In this document: piece after piece, positions 4,346 through 11,517 of the stretch
Numbering within the stretch: position 1 is the stretch's first letter
Layout: each line of letters begins with the position of its first letter
Assembly (NCBI GenBank): GCA_900763685.1
Contig: CAAFLF010000035.1
Coordinates: forward strand, 1-11,586
Source: an uncultured Oscillospiraceae bacterium
GTDB lineage: Bacteria; Bacillota; Clostridia; Oscillospirales; Oscillospiraceae
Direction: 5' to 3'
DNA length: 11,586 nucleotides
Translations under genes and position numbers: made by a program
The notes under the pieces: generated by a model
Told to the model about the DNA's origin: nothing
Database searches by the model: none
What the model saw: only the letters and a program-made list of their open reading frames with translations

Positions 4346-5771
4346 GACCGAGGGAAGAGGCCGCTGGGGCAGTCTCCAGGCGAGGTTCGGCCTCAGCTAC
4401 ATCCTCATCATCGCGGCGGTGCTGGTGCTGCTGAATACATACCCCGTCCTGGTGTCCCAGGACCTGGTCTTCCACTCCAAGGTCGCCAACATGCAGAGCA
4501 GCGTCTCCGTCATTGCGACCTCCCTGGGCCCCCTGGAGCGCCTGACGGAGGAGAACGTGGGCAGCGCCATGCTGACGGCGGAGGAGGCGGGCCTCTCCCG
4601 CATCCTGGTGACGGACGGCAGCGGCCGCATCCTCTACGATACCCGTGAGACCGGCTCCGCCCAGGGGCAGTACGTCTTTTACGCGGAGGTGGTCCAGGCT
4701 CTCCGGGGCTATGACGACGCCGCCAGCCGCTACGAAAACGGCGCCTTCCGCACTGCCGCCGCCACCCCCGTCATGTACCGCAACCAGATCATCGGCGCCG
4801 TCTACGCCTATGAGTACGACACCGAGCAGGCGGAGCTGCTGGCGGGCTTCCAGCGGAACCTCCTGCGGGTCAGCGGCATTGTGGCCGCCATCGTGGTGGG
4901 GCTTTCCGCCGTGCTCTCCCGGGTCCTGACCCGGCAGATCCGGGAGCTGCTGGAGGCCATCCGCTCCGTCCGGGAGGGAGCCTACTCCCACCGGGCGGCG
5001 GTGGAGGGGAGGGATGAGCTCTCCCAGATCGCCCAGGAGTTCAACAGCCTCACGGACCGCCTCCAGACCACGGAGGAGGCCCGCCGCCGCTTCGTCTCGG
5101 ACGCCTCCCACGAGCTGAAGACCCCTCTCGCCGCCATCCGCCTGCTGACGGACTCCATCCTTCAGACGGATGACATCGACCCGGCCACCACCCGGGAGTT
5201 CGTGGCGGACATCGGCCAGGAGGCCAACCGCCTCAGCCGCATCACGGAGGACCTGCTGCAGCTCACCCGGCTGGATGGGGACGTGCTCCCCTCCGCCGCC
5301 GTGGTGGACCCCCTGCCCATCCTGGAGCAGGTGCTGCGGATGATGGAGCTCATCGCGGAGGAGCGGGGCATCACCCTCACCTACCAGGCGGAGGAGGGCT
5401 GCCGGATCCTGGGCAGCATGGACGAGACCCGCCAGATCATCTATAATCTCGTGGACAACGCCGTCAAGTACAACCGGGACGGCGGCAAGGTAGAGATCGA
5501 GCTGAAGCGCCAGGGGGAGGAAGTCCTCCTCACCGTGGCGGACGAGGGCGTGGGCATCCCGGAGGAGGAGCTCGCGAAGATCTTCCAGCGCTTTTACCGG
5601 GTGGACAAGGCCCGCTCCCGGGCCGCCGGCGGCACGGGCCTGGGCCTCTCCATCGTCCGGGACACCCTGGAAAAGCGGGGCGGCAGCATCTCCGTCGCCA
5701 ACCGCCCCGGCGGCGGCGCGGTCTTCACCGTCCGCTGGCCCCAGGCGGAGGAGAGAGGGGAGCAAGCATGA
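4332..5771 (+). CDS. Sensor histidine kinase (HAMP-HisKA-HATPase), start uncertain
   Basis: Membrane kinase partner of the preceding regulator; 479 aa if started at ATT 4332. Residues about 20-43 form the first membrane helix, preceded by an Arg-rich N-terminus. An external sensor domain (about 44-175) contains LSRILVTDGSGRILYDT, reminiscent of PAS/PDC-type sensors. Membrane helix 2 is about 177-199 and HAMP about 200-251. The phosphoacceptor is His260 in DASHELKTPLAAI. The ATP-binding lid and boxes follow: Asn372/Asn376 in YNLVDNAVKYN, DEGVGIP at 404-410, FQRFYRVD and GGTGLGLS at 433-440. The first conventional start, GTG 4419, lies in mid-helix without a ribosome-binding site. The in-frame upstream codons (4332-4418) encode the basic N-terminus and the first half of the helix. 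No ATG, GTG, TTG or CTG occurs there; ATT 4332 follows GGGGAG. The end overlaps the lipoprotein start by ATGA. Identity is sure, start is not. Confidence 0.9.
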   Translation: MSRDKTEGRGRWGSLQARFGLSYILIIAAVLVLLNTYPVLVSQDLVFHSKVANMQSSVSVIATSLGPLERLTEENVGSAMLTAEEAGLSRILVTDGSGRILYDTRETGSAQGQYVFYAEVVQALRGYDDAASRYENGAFRTAAATPVMYRNQIIGAVYAYEYDTEQAELLAGFQRNLLRVSGIVAAIVVGLSAVLSRVLTRQIRELLEAIRSVREGAYSHRAAVEGRDELSQIAQEFNSLTDRLQTTEEARRRFVSDASHELKTPLAAIRLLTDSILQTDDIDPATTREFVADIGQEANRLSRITEDLLQLTRLDGDVLPSAAVVDPLPILEQVLRMMELIAEERGITLTYQAEEGCRILGSMDETRQIIYNLVDNAVKYNRDGGKVEIELKRQGEEVLLTVADEGVGIPEEELAKIFQRFYRVDKARSRAAGGTGLGLSIVRDTLEKRGGSISVANRPGGGAVFTVRWPQAEERGEQA

Positions 5772-6688
5772 GAAGAATCCGCATCCTCTGCCTCCTGCTG
5801 GCGCTGACGCTGACCCTCTCCGGCTGCGCGGCGGCGGCCGCCGCCACCGCCGCCCAGGAGGAGAAAAACTGCCAGCTCTACTACCTGGTCCGGGACCTGG
5901 AGCGAGCCGCCGGCGGTGACGCCATCGGCAGCGAGGTCTCCACCCTTCCCAAGGAGAGCGATTCCCCCACCGAGACCCAGGCGGAGGACCTGATGAACGC
6001 CCTCCTCTCCGGCCCCGCCGGGAGCGACCTGCGGTCCCCCTTCCCGGAGGGCACCCGTCTTCTGGGGGTGGAGATCCGGGGCTCCCACGCGAAGGTGGAC
6101 CTGAGCGCCGCCTACCGGAGCCTCTCCGGCATCGACTTGACCCTGGCGGACTACTGCGTCACCCTGACCCTCACCCAGATCTCCGCCATCCGCTCCGTCT
6201 CCATCCTGGTCCGGGGCCAGGAGCTCAGCTACCGGGACAGCCAGCGCTTCCGCCCGAAGGACGTCCTGCTCTCCAGCACGGAGGACGTGGTGGCCACGGT
6301 GGATGTCACCCTCTACGCCATCGACCCCGAGGGCCAGCTCTCCCCCGTGGACCGGACCCTGGACCTCTACGAGGGGGATACCCAGGCGGAGGTCCTGGTA
6401 GCCGCCCTCCGTCAGGGGCCCTGGGACAAGGACTGGCGCTCCGCCCTGCCGGATTGGTTCTCCATCCAGTCCGTCTGGCTGGATGACGGCGTCTGCTACG
6501 TGAACCTCCTCGCCTCCACCGTGCCGGAGGACGCCGACCGGGAGGAGGCCGGTCTGGCCCTCCAGGCCCTGCGGGATTCCCTGTCCTCCCTGGACTCCGT
6601 CCGGGAGGTCCGGATCCTGGTCAACGGCGAGCTGGCCCAGTACTACGCCGGCATCAGCCTCCGTTCCTCCACCCGGCCAACCCAATGA
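5768..6688 (+). CDS. Lipoprotein with two GerMN-like domains
   Basis: A 306-aa exported lipoprotein. MRRIRILCLLLALTLTLSGC is a classic lipoprotein signal with lipobox LSGC, so Cys20 would be lipidated and the protein held on the outer face of the membrane. An Ala-rich linker leads to two similar repeats: about 36-155 and 177-295. Each has an 'LYYLV'-like or 'LYAID'-like strand, a 'T.AE.L..ALL.GP' helix (QAEDLMNALLSGP; QAEVLVAALRQGP), a 'V.L' strand pair and a closing 'V..V.ILV.GQ/GE' strand. This is the GerMN pattern known from the spore-germination lipoprotein GerM and the actinobacterial LpqB. The gene overlaps the kinase stop by ATGA and so is made with the two-component system, as lpqB is with mtrAB. 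It may therefore modulate the kinase's external sensor. That link is inference; the domain call is from the repeated pattern. Confidence 0.87.
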   Translation: MRRIRILCLLLALTLTLSGCAAAAAATAAQEEKNCQLYYLVRDLERAAGGDAIGSEVSTLPKESDSPTETQAEDLMNALLSGPAGSDLRSPFPEGTRLLGVEIRGSHAKVDLSAAYRSLSGIDLTLADYCVTLTLTQISAIRSVSILVRGQELSYRDSQRFRPKDVLLSSTEDVVATVDVTLYAIDPEGQLSPVDRTLDLYEGDTQAEVLVAALRQGPWDKDWRSALPDWFSIQSVWLDDGVCYVNLLASTVPEDADREEAGLALQALRDSLSSLDSVREVRILVNGELAQYYAGISLRSSTRPTQ

Positions 6689-6711
6689 CCCCTCTGAGAA
6701 AGGAGACTTCC

Positions 6712-7170
6712 ATGGACATCCTGCGTATCTCCCAGCACCCGGAGCTTCTGCCCCAGGCCGCCGCCTGGTTCCACGGGAAGTGGGGCATCCCCTTCTCCGC
6801 CTATGAGGAGAGCATGGAGGAGGCCCTCCGGGGGACCTCACCCGTGCCGGAGTGGTATCTCGTCCGGGAGGGGGAGGCCATCGCGGGCGGCTGCGGCGTC
6901 ATCGAGAACGACTTCCACGACCGCCCGGACCTCCATCCCAACGTCTGCGCCGTCTTTGTGGAGCCAGAGCGGCGGGGCCGGGGCATCGCCGGGTGGCTCC
7001 TGACCTTCGTCTGCCGGGACTTCCATGACCGGGGCGTCGACACCCTCTACCTCCTGACGGACCACGACCACTTCTACGAGCGCTACGGCTGGACGTACCT
7101 CTGCCCCGCCCTGGGGGAGGGGGAGAGCGTCCCTTCCCGGCTTTACCGCCATGTCTGGCGGGAGACGTAA
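6712..7170 (+). CDS. GNAT-family N-acetyltransferase
   Basis: A 152-aa single-domain acetyltransferase that would move an acetyl group from acetyl-CoA to an unknown amine. The acetyl-CoA pyrophosphate loop is clear: the strand VCAVFVEPE is followed by RRGRGIAGWLL (87-97), matching the [RQ]xxGx[GA] signature with Arg88, Gly91 and Ala93. The C-terminal HFYERYGW segment (120-127) is the usual motif B end of the family. The start is ATG 6712, because AAAGGAG (6699-6705) is 6 bases upstream. The earlier in-frame ATG at 6685 overlaps the lipoprotein stop, has no site of its own and adds nine residues outside the fold. It follows the lipoprotein by 23 bases and ends at a terminator, so it is the last gene of the operon. 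Small-molecule, antibiotic or peptide substrates are all possible; nothing visible selects one. Confidence 0.88.
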   Translation: MDILRISQHPELLPQAAAWFHGKWGIPFSAYEESMEEALRGTSPVPEWYLVREGEAIAGGCGVIENDFHDRPDLHPNVCAVFVEPERRGRGIAGWLLTFVCRDFHDRGVDTLYLLTDHDHFYERYGWTYLCPALGEGESVPSRLYRHVWRET

Positions 7171-7185
7171 CGAAACCATGCCATG

Positions 7186-7219
7186 AAAGAGAGGACACGC
7201 AAGGCGTGTCCTCTCTTTT
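7186..7219 (+). terminator. Terminator of the comEA-regulator-kinase operon
   Basis: A perfect 15-bp stem (7186-7200 with 7204-7218) with an AAG loop is followed by a short T-run ending at 7219. It starts 15 bases after the acetyltransferase stop and separates that operon from the hydrogenase promoter. Confidence 0.92.
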
Positions 7220-7290
7220 CACTAATTTTACGCAATTGTTTGATAAAAAACTAGCGAATACAGAGAATGTTAAAAATCCGACATTTTCCC

Positions 7291-7319
7291 TTGCAACCAC
7301 TCTCTTCCTCCCGTATAAT
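7291..7319 (+). promoter_or_regulatory. Strong sigma-A promoter of the hydrogenase operon
   Basis: TTGCAA (7291-7296) and a perfect TATAAT (7314-7319) are separated by the ideal 17 bases. Upstream, 7221-7290 is strikingly AT-rich with A-runs, consistent with an UP element and/or regulator sites. Transcription should begin near 7326, leaving a leader of about 105 bases. Confidence 0.9.
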
Positions 7320-7341
7320 GGAGACAATGCGAGTTGTCATA

Positions 7342-7387
7342 CGACTCCGGGAAAATCAGCCCACTGGCGCTGCCTTTCCCGGAGTCG
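7342..7387 (+). promoter_or_regulatory. Stem-loop in the hydrogenase leader
   Basis: CGACTCCGGGAAA (7342-7354) is perfectly complementary to TTTCCCGGAGTCG (7375-7387), a 13-bp stem. A 20-base loop between the arms can itself form CAGC/GCTG (7357-7360 with 7369-7372). No T-run follows, so it is not a standard terminator, and it leaves the hydC ribosome-binding site (CGGAGG, 7415-7420) free. It may be a 5' stabiliser or a regulatory element; no known riboswitch class is recognised. Confidence 0.6.
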
Positions 7388-7430
7388 GAGACACGGAACC
7401 GAAAATCGAGAGAACGGAGGACTACCACGG

Positions 7431-7910
7431 ATGGAAGAGCAGCTGGCCCATGTGCGGGAGATCGTGACGCGGCACGGCAGCAGGCAATCCGAGCTCATCG
7501 CGATCCTGCAGGAGATCCAGAACGAGTACAAGTACCTCAGCGAGGGGGCGTTGGTGACGGTGGCGGAGATGCTGCGCGTCAGCCCCGCCCATGTCTACAG
7601 CGTCGCCACCTTCTACGAGAACTTCTCCCTGGAGGCCAAGGGGAAGCACATCATCAAGGTCTGTGCGGGGACGGCATGTCATGTCCGCAAGTCCCAGCCC
7701 ATCTACGACGCCATCTATGAATACCTTGGCCTCAAGGGCAAGCGCAGGACGGCGGACGACGGTATGTTCACCCTGGAGACCGTGGCATGTCTCGGCGCCT
7801 GCGGCCTGGCCCCCGTTATGACCGTGGACGGTGAGGTCTATCCCCAGATGAGTCCCGAGGCGGCCCTGAAGCTGCTGGAGGACATCCGGAAGAAGGAGGC
7901 GCAGGCATGA
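7431..7910 (+). CDS. hydC: [FeFe]-hydrogenase gamma subunit HydC (NuoE-like, 2Fe-2S)
   Basis: This 159-aa thioredoxin-fold protein carries one [2Fe-2S] cluster and relays electrons in the soluble trimeric hydrogenase, like NuoE of complex I. The N-terminal helices (1-70) include VSPAHVYSVATFYENFS, typical of NuoE. The four cluster cysteines are in the standard C-x4-C / C-x3-C arrangement: Cys78 and Cys83 in VCAGTACHV, Cys120 and Cys124 in ACLGACGLAP. ATG 7431 follows CGGAGG (7415-7420). The longer frame from 7206 is rejected because it would run through the terminator arm, the promoter and the leader stem. The gene overlaps hydB by ATGA, with hydB's own AAGGAGG inside the hydC end. The order hydC-hydB-hydA is that of Thermotoga-type enzymes. 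A formate dehydrogenase or NADH dehydrogenase subunit would look similar, but the linked hydA settles it. Confidence 0.95.
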   Translation: MEEQLAHVREIVTRHGSRQSELIAILQEIQNEYKYLSEGALVTVAEMLRVSPAHVYSVATFYENFSLEAKGKHIIKVCAGTACHVRKSQPIYDAIYEYLGLKGKRRTADDGMFTLETVACLGACGLAPVMTVDGEVYPQMSPEAALKLLEDIRKKEAQA

Positions 7911-9805
7911 GTACTCTGACCCGTGAGATGTTCCACGCCTACCAGGCCCAGGCGAAGCGAGACCTGGAGGCCAGCCGCGGTGCGGTCTCCGTCCTGATCT
8001 GCGCCGGCACCGGCTGCATCGCCGGCGGCGCCATGAAGATCTATGAGAACCTGAAGGCCGAGTGCGAGAGCCGGGGCCTGCCCGTCTACATCGGCCTCAA
8101 GCACCACACGGATGAGGAGAAGAGCCTCCACGTGAAGATGAGCGGCTGCCACGGCTTCTGCGAGATGGGCCCCCTGGTCCACATCGAGCCCATGGGCATC
8201 ATGTACATCCACGTGAAGCCCGAGGACTGCCACGAGATCCTGGAGCGCACCGTTCTGGGCGGCGAGATCATCGACCGCCTGGTCTACACCCTGGACGGGG
8301 TCAAGTACCCCCGGCAGGAGGACATCCCCTTCTACAAGAAGCAGCACCGGGTGGTGCTGGCCAACTGCGGCAAGTCCGACGCCGAGGACATGGAGGAGTA
8401 CATCGCCAAGGGCGGCTACGCCGCCTTTGAGAAGGCCCTCTTTGAGATGACCGGCGAGGAGATCTGCCAGGAGATCCTGACCTCCGGCCTCCGGGGCCGG
8501 GGCGGCGGCGGCTTCCCCGCGGGCCGCAAGTGGGAGAGCGTCCGCCGGCAGGATTCCGACACCAAGTACGTGGTCTGCAACGGCGACGAGGGCGACCCCG
8601 GCGCGTTCATGGACCGCTCCGTCATGGAGGGCAACCCCCACAGCGTGCTGGAGGGCATGATGATCGCGGGCGTGGCCGCCGGAGCCCACGAGGGCTACAT
8701 CTATGTCCGGGCGGAGTATCCCCTGGCCGTCAGCCGCCTGAAGACCGCCATCGCCAAGGCAGAAGACTTCGGCCTCCTGGGCGAGAACATCCTGGGCAGC
8801 GGTTTTGCCTTCCGGCTCCATGTGAACCAGGGCGCGGGCGCCTTCGTCTGCGGCGAGGGCAGCGCCCTCACCGCCTCCATCGAGGGCAAGCGCGGCATGC
8901 CCCGCACCAAGCCCCCCCGGACGGTGGAGCACGGTCTCTGGGCCAAGCCCACCATCCTCAACAACGTGGAGACCTTCGCCAACGTCCCCGGCATCATCCG
9001 GGAGGGCTCCGGCTGGTACCGCGGCATCGGCACGGAGAAGAGCCCCGGCACCAAGGCCTTCGCCCTCACCGGCAACGTCAACAACACCGGCCTCATCGAG
9101 GTCCCCATGGGCACCACCATCCGGGAGGTGGTCTTTGACATCGGCGGCGGCATCCGGGACGGCAAGAAGTTCAAGGCCGTGCAGATCGGCGGCCCCTCCG
9201 GCGGCTGTGCCTGCGCCAGCGAGGAGCACCTGGACCTGCCCCTGGACTTCGACTCCCTGAAGAAGGTCGGCGCCATGATCGGCTCCGGCGGTCTTGTGGT
9301 CATGGACGAGGACACCTGCATGGTGGAGACCGCCCGCTTCTTCATGAGCTTCACCCAGAACGAGAGCTGCGGCAAGTGCGTCCCCTGCCGGGAGGGCACC
9401 AAGCGCATGCTGGAGATCCTGGACCGCATCGTGGCCAATGAGGGTAGCATCGAGGACCTGGACCTGCTGGAGGAGCTGGCGGAGGACATCACCAACACCG
9501 CCCTCTGCGGCCTGGGCCAGAGCGCCTGCAAGCCCGTGGTCAGCACCCTGCGCTACTTCCGCGATGAGTATCTTGCCCACGTGGTGGACCATCACTGCCC
9601 CATCTGCAACGGCCGCAAGCGCCGCCTGGTGGTGAACGCCGAGCTCTGCAAGGGCTGCGGCAAGTGCAAGCGCAACTGCCCCATGGAGGCCATCTCCGGC
9701 GAGATCCGCCAGCCCCATGTCATCGACAACGAGAAGTGCATCCACTGCGGCGCGTGCTGGGGCGCGTGCCCCTTCGGCGCCATCGACGCCATCGAGGAGG
9801 ACTGA
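7907..9805 (+). CDS. hydB: [FeFe]-hydrogenase beta subunit HydB (NuoF-like, FMN/NAD(P)-binding)
   Basis: The 632-aa flavin subunit oxidises or reduces NAD(P)H and is the likely bifurcation site of the complex. Domains in order: a [2Fe-2S] thioredoxin-like domain (about 26-115; Cys32, Cys37, Cys81, Cys85); the NuoF core with GRGGGGFPAGRKW (197-209) for NAD(P)H, NGDEGDPGAF (225-234) and GEGSALTASIEGKRG (316-330) for FMN; an SLBB region (about 385-460); the [4Fe-4S] region with SCGKCVPC (Cys488, 491, 494) and Cys534. At the C-terminus two ferredoxin-type [4Fe-4S] motifs follow (Cys581/584/587/591 and Cys611/614/617/621). The N- and C-terminal extensions distinguish HydB from complex I NuoF. His558 and the HHCPIC segment (562-567) sit just before the ferredoxin domain. 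The start has AAGGAGG 7 bases upstream and overlaps the hydC stop. Three bases separate it from hydA. Confidence 0.96.
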   Translation: MSTLTREMFHAYQAQAKRDLEASRGAVSVLICAGTGCIAGGAMKIYENLKAECESRGLPVYIGLKHHTDEEKSLHVKMSGCHGFCEMGPLVHIEPMGIMYIHVKPEDCHEILERTVLGGEIIDRLVYTLDGVKYPRQEDIPFYKKQHRVVLANCGKSDAEDMEEYIAKGGYAAFEKALFEMTGEEICQEILTSGLRGRGGGGFPAGRKWESVRRQDSDTKYVVCNGDEGDPGAFMDRSVMEGNPHSVLEGMMIAGVAAGAHEGYIYVRAEYPLAVSRLKTAIAKAEDFGLLGENILGSGFAFRLHVNQGAGAFVCGEGSALTASIEGKRGMPRTKPPRTVEHGLWAKPTILNNVETFANVPGIIREGSGWYRGIGTEKSPGTKAFALTGNVNNTGLIEVPMGTTIREVVFDIGGGIRDGKKFKAVQIGGPSGGCACASEEHLDLPLDFDSLKKVGAMIGSGGLVVMDEDTCMVETARFFMSFTQNESCGKCVPCREGTKRMLEILDRIVANEGSIEDLDLLEELAEDITNTALCGLGQSACKPVVSTLRYFRDEYLAHVVDHHCPICNGRKRRLVVNAELCKGCGKCKRNCPMEAISGEIRQPHVIDNEKCIHCGACWGACPFGAIDAIEED

Positions 9806-9808
9806 GCC

Positions 9809-11512
9809 ATGGCGAAAGGAATCATGTATATTGACGGCCTGCGGGTCCCCTTCGACGGGGAGAAGAACGTCCTGGCCGTGATCCGCAAGGCCGGCATCGA
9901 TATGCCCACCTTCTGCTACTACTCTGAGCTCTCCACCTACGGCGCCTGCCGCATGTGCCTCGTGGAGGACGAGCGCGGCAAGATCGACGCCTCCTGCTCC
10001 ATGGAGCCCCGGGACGGGCTGCGGATCCGCACCAACACCATGCGGCTCCTGAAGTACCGCCGGCTGAACCTGGAGCTGATGCTGGCCTCCCACTGCCGGG
10101 ACTGCACCACCTGCGAGAAGAGCGGCAGCTGCCACCTGCAGGAGCTGGCCCTGCGCTTCGGCGTCCGGAAGGTCCGCTTCGCGGACACCCGTCCCGCCCT
10201 GGAGAAGGACACCTCCTCCCCGGCGGTGGTCCGGGACCCCGGCAAATGTATCCTCTGCGGCGACTGCGTCCGTACCTGCGAGGAGATGCAGGGCATGGGC
10301 ATCCTGAACTTCGCCTTCCGGGGCAGCGAGGCCCAGGTGATGCCCGCCTTTGACCGCAAGCTCTCCGAGACCAAGTGCGTCAGCTGCGGCCAGTGCGCCG
10401 CCGCCTGTCCCACCGGCGCCATCACCGTCAAAAACGAGGTGGGCAAGGCTTGGGCCGCCCTCACGGACCCCAAGCGCCGGGTGGTCTTCCAGATCGCTCC
10501 CGCCGTCCGGGTGGCCGTGGGCGAGGCCTTCGGCATGAAGAGCGGTGAGAACGCCCTCCACAAGCTGGTCTCCGCCCTGAAGATCATGGGCGCGGACGCC
10601 GTCTACGATACCAACGTTGGCGCGGACCTCACCGTCATGGAGGAGACCGCCGAGTTTTTGGAGCGGGTGGAGAAGGGCGGACCCTTCCCCATGTTCACCT
10701 CCTGCTGCCCCGCCTGGATCAAGTACCTGGAGAATGAGAAGCCCCAGTACCTGAAGAATATCTCCACCTGCAAGTCCCCTATGGAGATGTTCGCGGCCCT
10801 GCTCCGCAAGGAGTACCGGGCCGAGGACGCCAAGGACGGCAGACAGACCTATCACATCGCCATCATGCCCTGCACCGCCAAGAAGATGGAGGCCGCCCGC
10901 CCTGAGTTCGCCCAGGAGGGCCGCCCGGACGTGGACCTGGTCCTCACCACCCAGGAGATCATCACCATGATCCAGGAGTCCGGCATCCGCTTCGCGGAGC
11001 TGGAGGGCCGGGCGCCGGAGATGCCCTTCGGCTTCGGCTCCGGTGCGGCGGTGATCTTCGGCACCACCGGCGGTGTGGCTGAGGCGGTGGCCCGCCGTGC
11101 CGCCCAGAATCTGGACGACGCCACGGTAGAGGAGATCCGCTGGTCCGGCCTCCGGGGGGATGAGAGCCTCCGGGAGGCGGAGATCCCCGTGGGAGACCGG
11201 GTCATCCGCATTGGCGTGGTCAACGGTCTTGTCAACGCCCGGGACCTGCTGGACGCCATGGACGAGGGCGCTCACTGCCCCTATGACCTCATCGAGGTCA
11301 TGACCTGCCGGGGCGGCTGCGTGGGCGGCGCCGGCCAGCCCCGCGCCCTGCGGGAAGGCAAGCACCAGCGCTCCGAGGGTCTCTACGCCGCCGACCGGGA
11401 TGCCACCATGAAGTTCTCCCAGAGCAACCCCGTGGTGAAGGCGCTCTACAAGACCGAGCTCAAGGAGGACGCCCATGCCCTCCTCCATGTCCACTATCCC
11501 TCCGCCGAGTAA
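9809..11512 (+). CDS. hydA: [FeFe]-hydrogenase catalytic subunit HydA (group A, M3-type)
   Basis: This cytoplasmic enzyme makes or oxidises H2 at the H-cluster. Its 567 aa have the modular plan of Clostridium pasteurianum CpI: [2Fe-2S] domain (Cys36, 47, 50, 63); His-ligated [4Fe-4S] site (His95, Cys99, 102, 108); two ferredoxin [4Fe-4S] motifs (Cys147/150/153/157, Cys190/193/196/200). The H-cluster motifs are TSCCPAW (297-303), MPCTAKKME (353-361) and EVMTCRGGCVGGAGQP (496-511). The cubane/H-cluster ligands are thus Cys300, 355, 500 and 504. Proton-path residues Cys299, Glu279, Glu282 and Ser319 keep CpI numbering. TSCC marks a prototypical group A enzyme, not a sensory one. It lacks the extra C-terminal [2Fe-2S] domain of Thermotoga HydA. 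GAGGAGG (9794-9800), inside the hydB end, sets the start. Partner genes make a bifurcating NADH/ferredoxin enzyme likely. No HydEFG maturase genes lie in the window. Confidence 0.97.
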   Translation: MAKGIMYIDGLRVPFDGEKNVLAVIRKAGIDMPTFCYYSELSTYGACRMCLVEDERGKIDASCSMEPRDGLRIRTNTMRLLKYRRLNLELMLASHCRDCTTCEKSGSCHLQELALRFGVRKVRFADTRPALEKDTSSPAVVRDPGKCILCGDCVRTCEEMQGMGILNFAFRGSEAQVMPAFDRKLSETKCVSCGQCAAACPTGAITVKNEVGKAWAALTDPKRRVVFQIAPAVRVAVGEAFGMKSGENALHKLVSALKIMGADAVYDTNVGADLTVMEETAEFLERVEKGGPFPMFTSCCPAWIKYLENEKPQYLKNISTCKSPMEMFAALLRKEYRAEDAKDGRQTYHIAIMPCTAKKMEAARPEFAQEGRPDVDLVLTTQEIITMIQESGIRFAELEGRAPEMPFGFGSGAAVIFGTTGGVAEAVARRAAQNLDDATVEEIRWSGLRGDESLREAEIPVGDRVIRIGVVNGLVNARDLLDAMDEGAHCPYDLIEVMTCRGGCVGGAGQPRALREGKHQRSEGLYAADRDATMKFSQSNPVVKALYKTELKEDAHALLHVHYPSAE

Positions 11513-11517
11513 GACCA

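Noticed and set aside
4335..6841. Long minus-strand frames opposite the kinase, lipoprotein and acetyltransferase (476 and 415 codons)
   Set aside because: GC-rich antisense shadows with repetitive composition and no recognisable folds; the plus strand carries complete families with coupled starts.
7206..7430. N-terminal extension of hydC to an upstream start at 7206, and a short frame from ATG 7327
   Set aside because: The extension would cover the operon terminator arm, the TTGCAA/TATAAT promoter and the leader stem; neither start has a ribosome-binding site.
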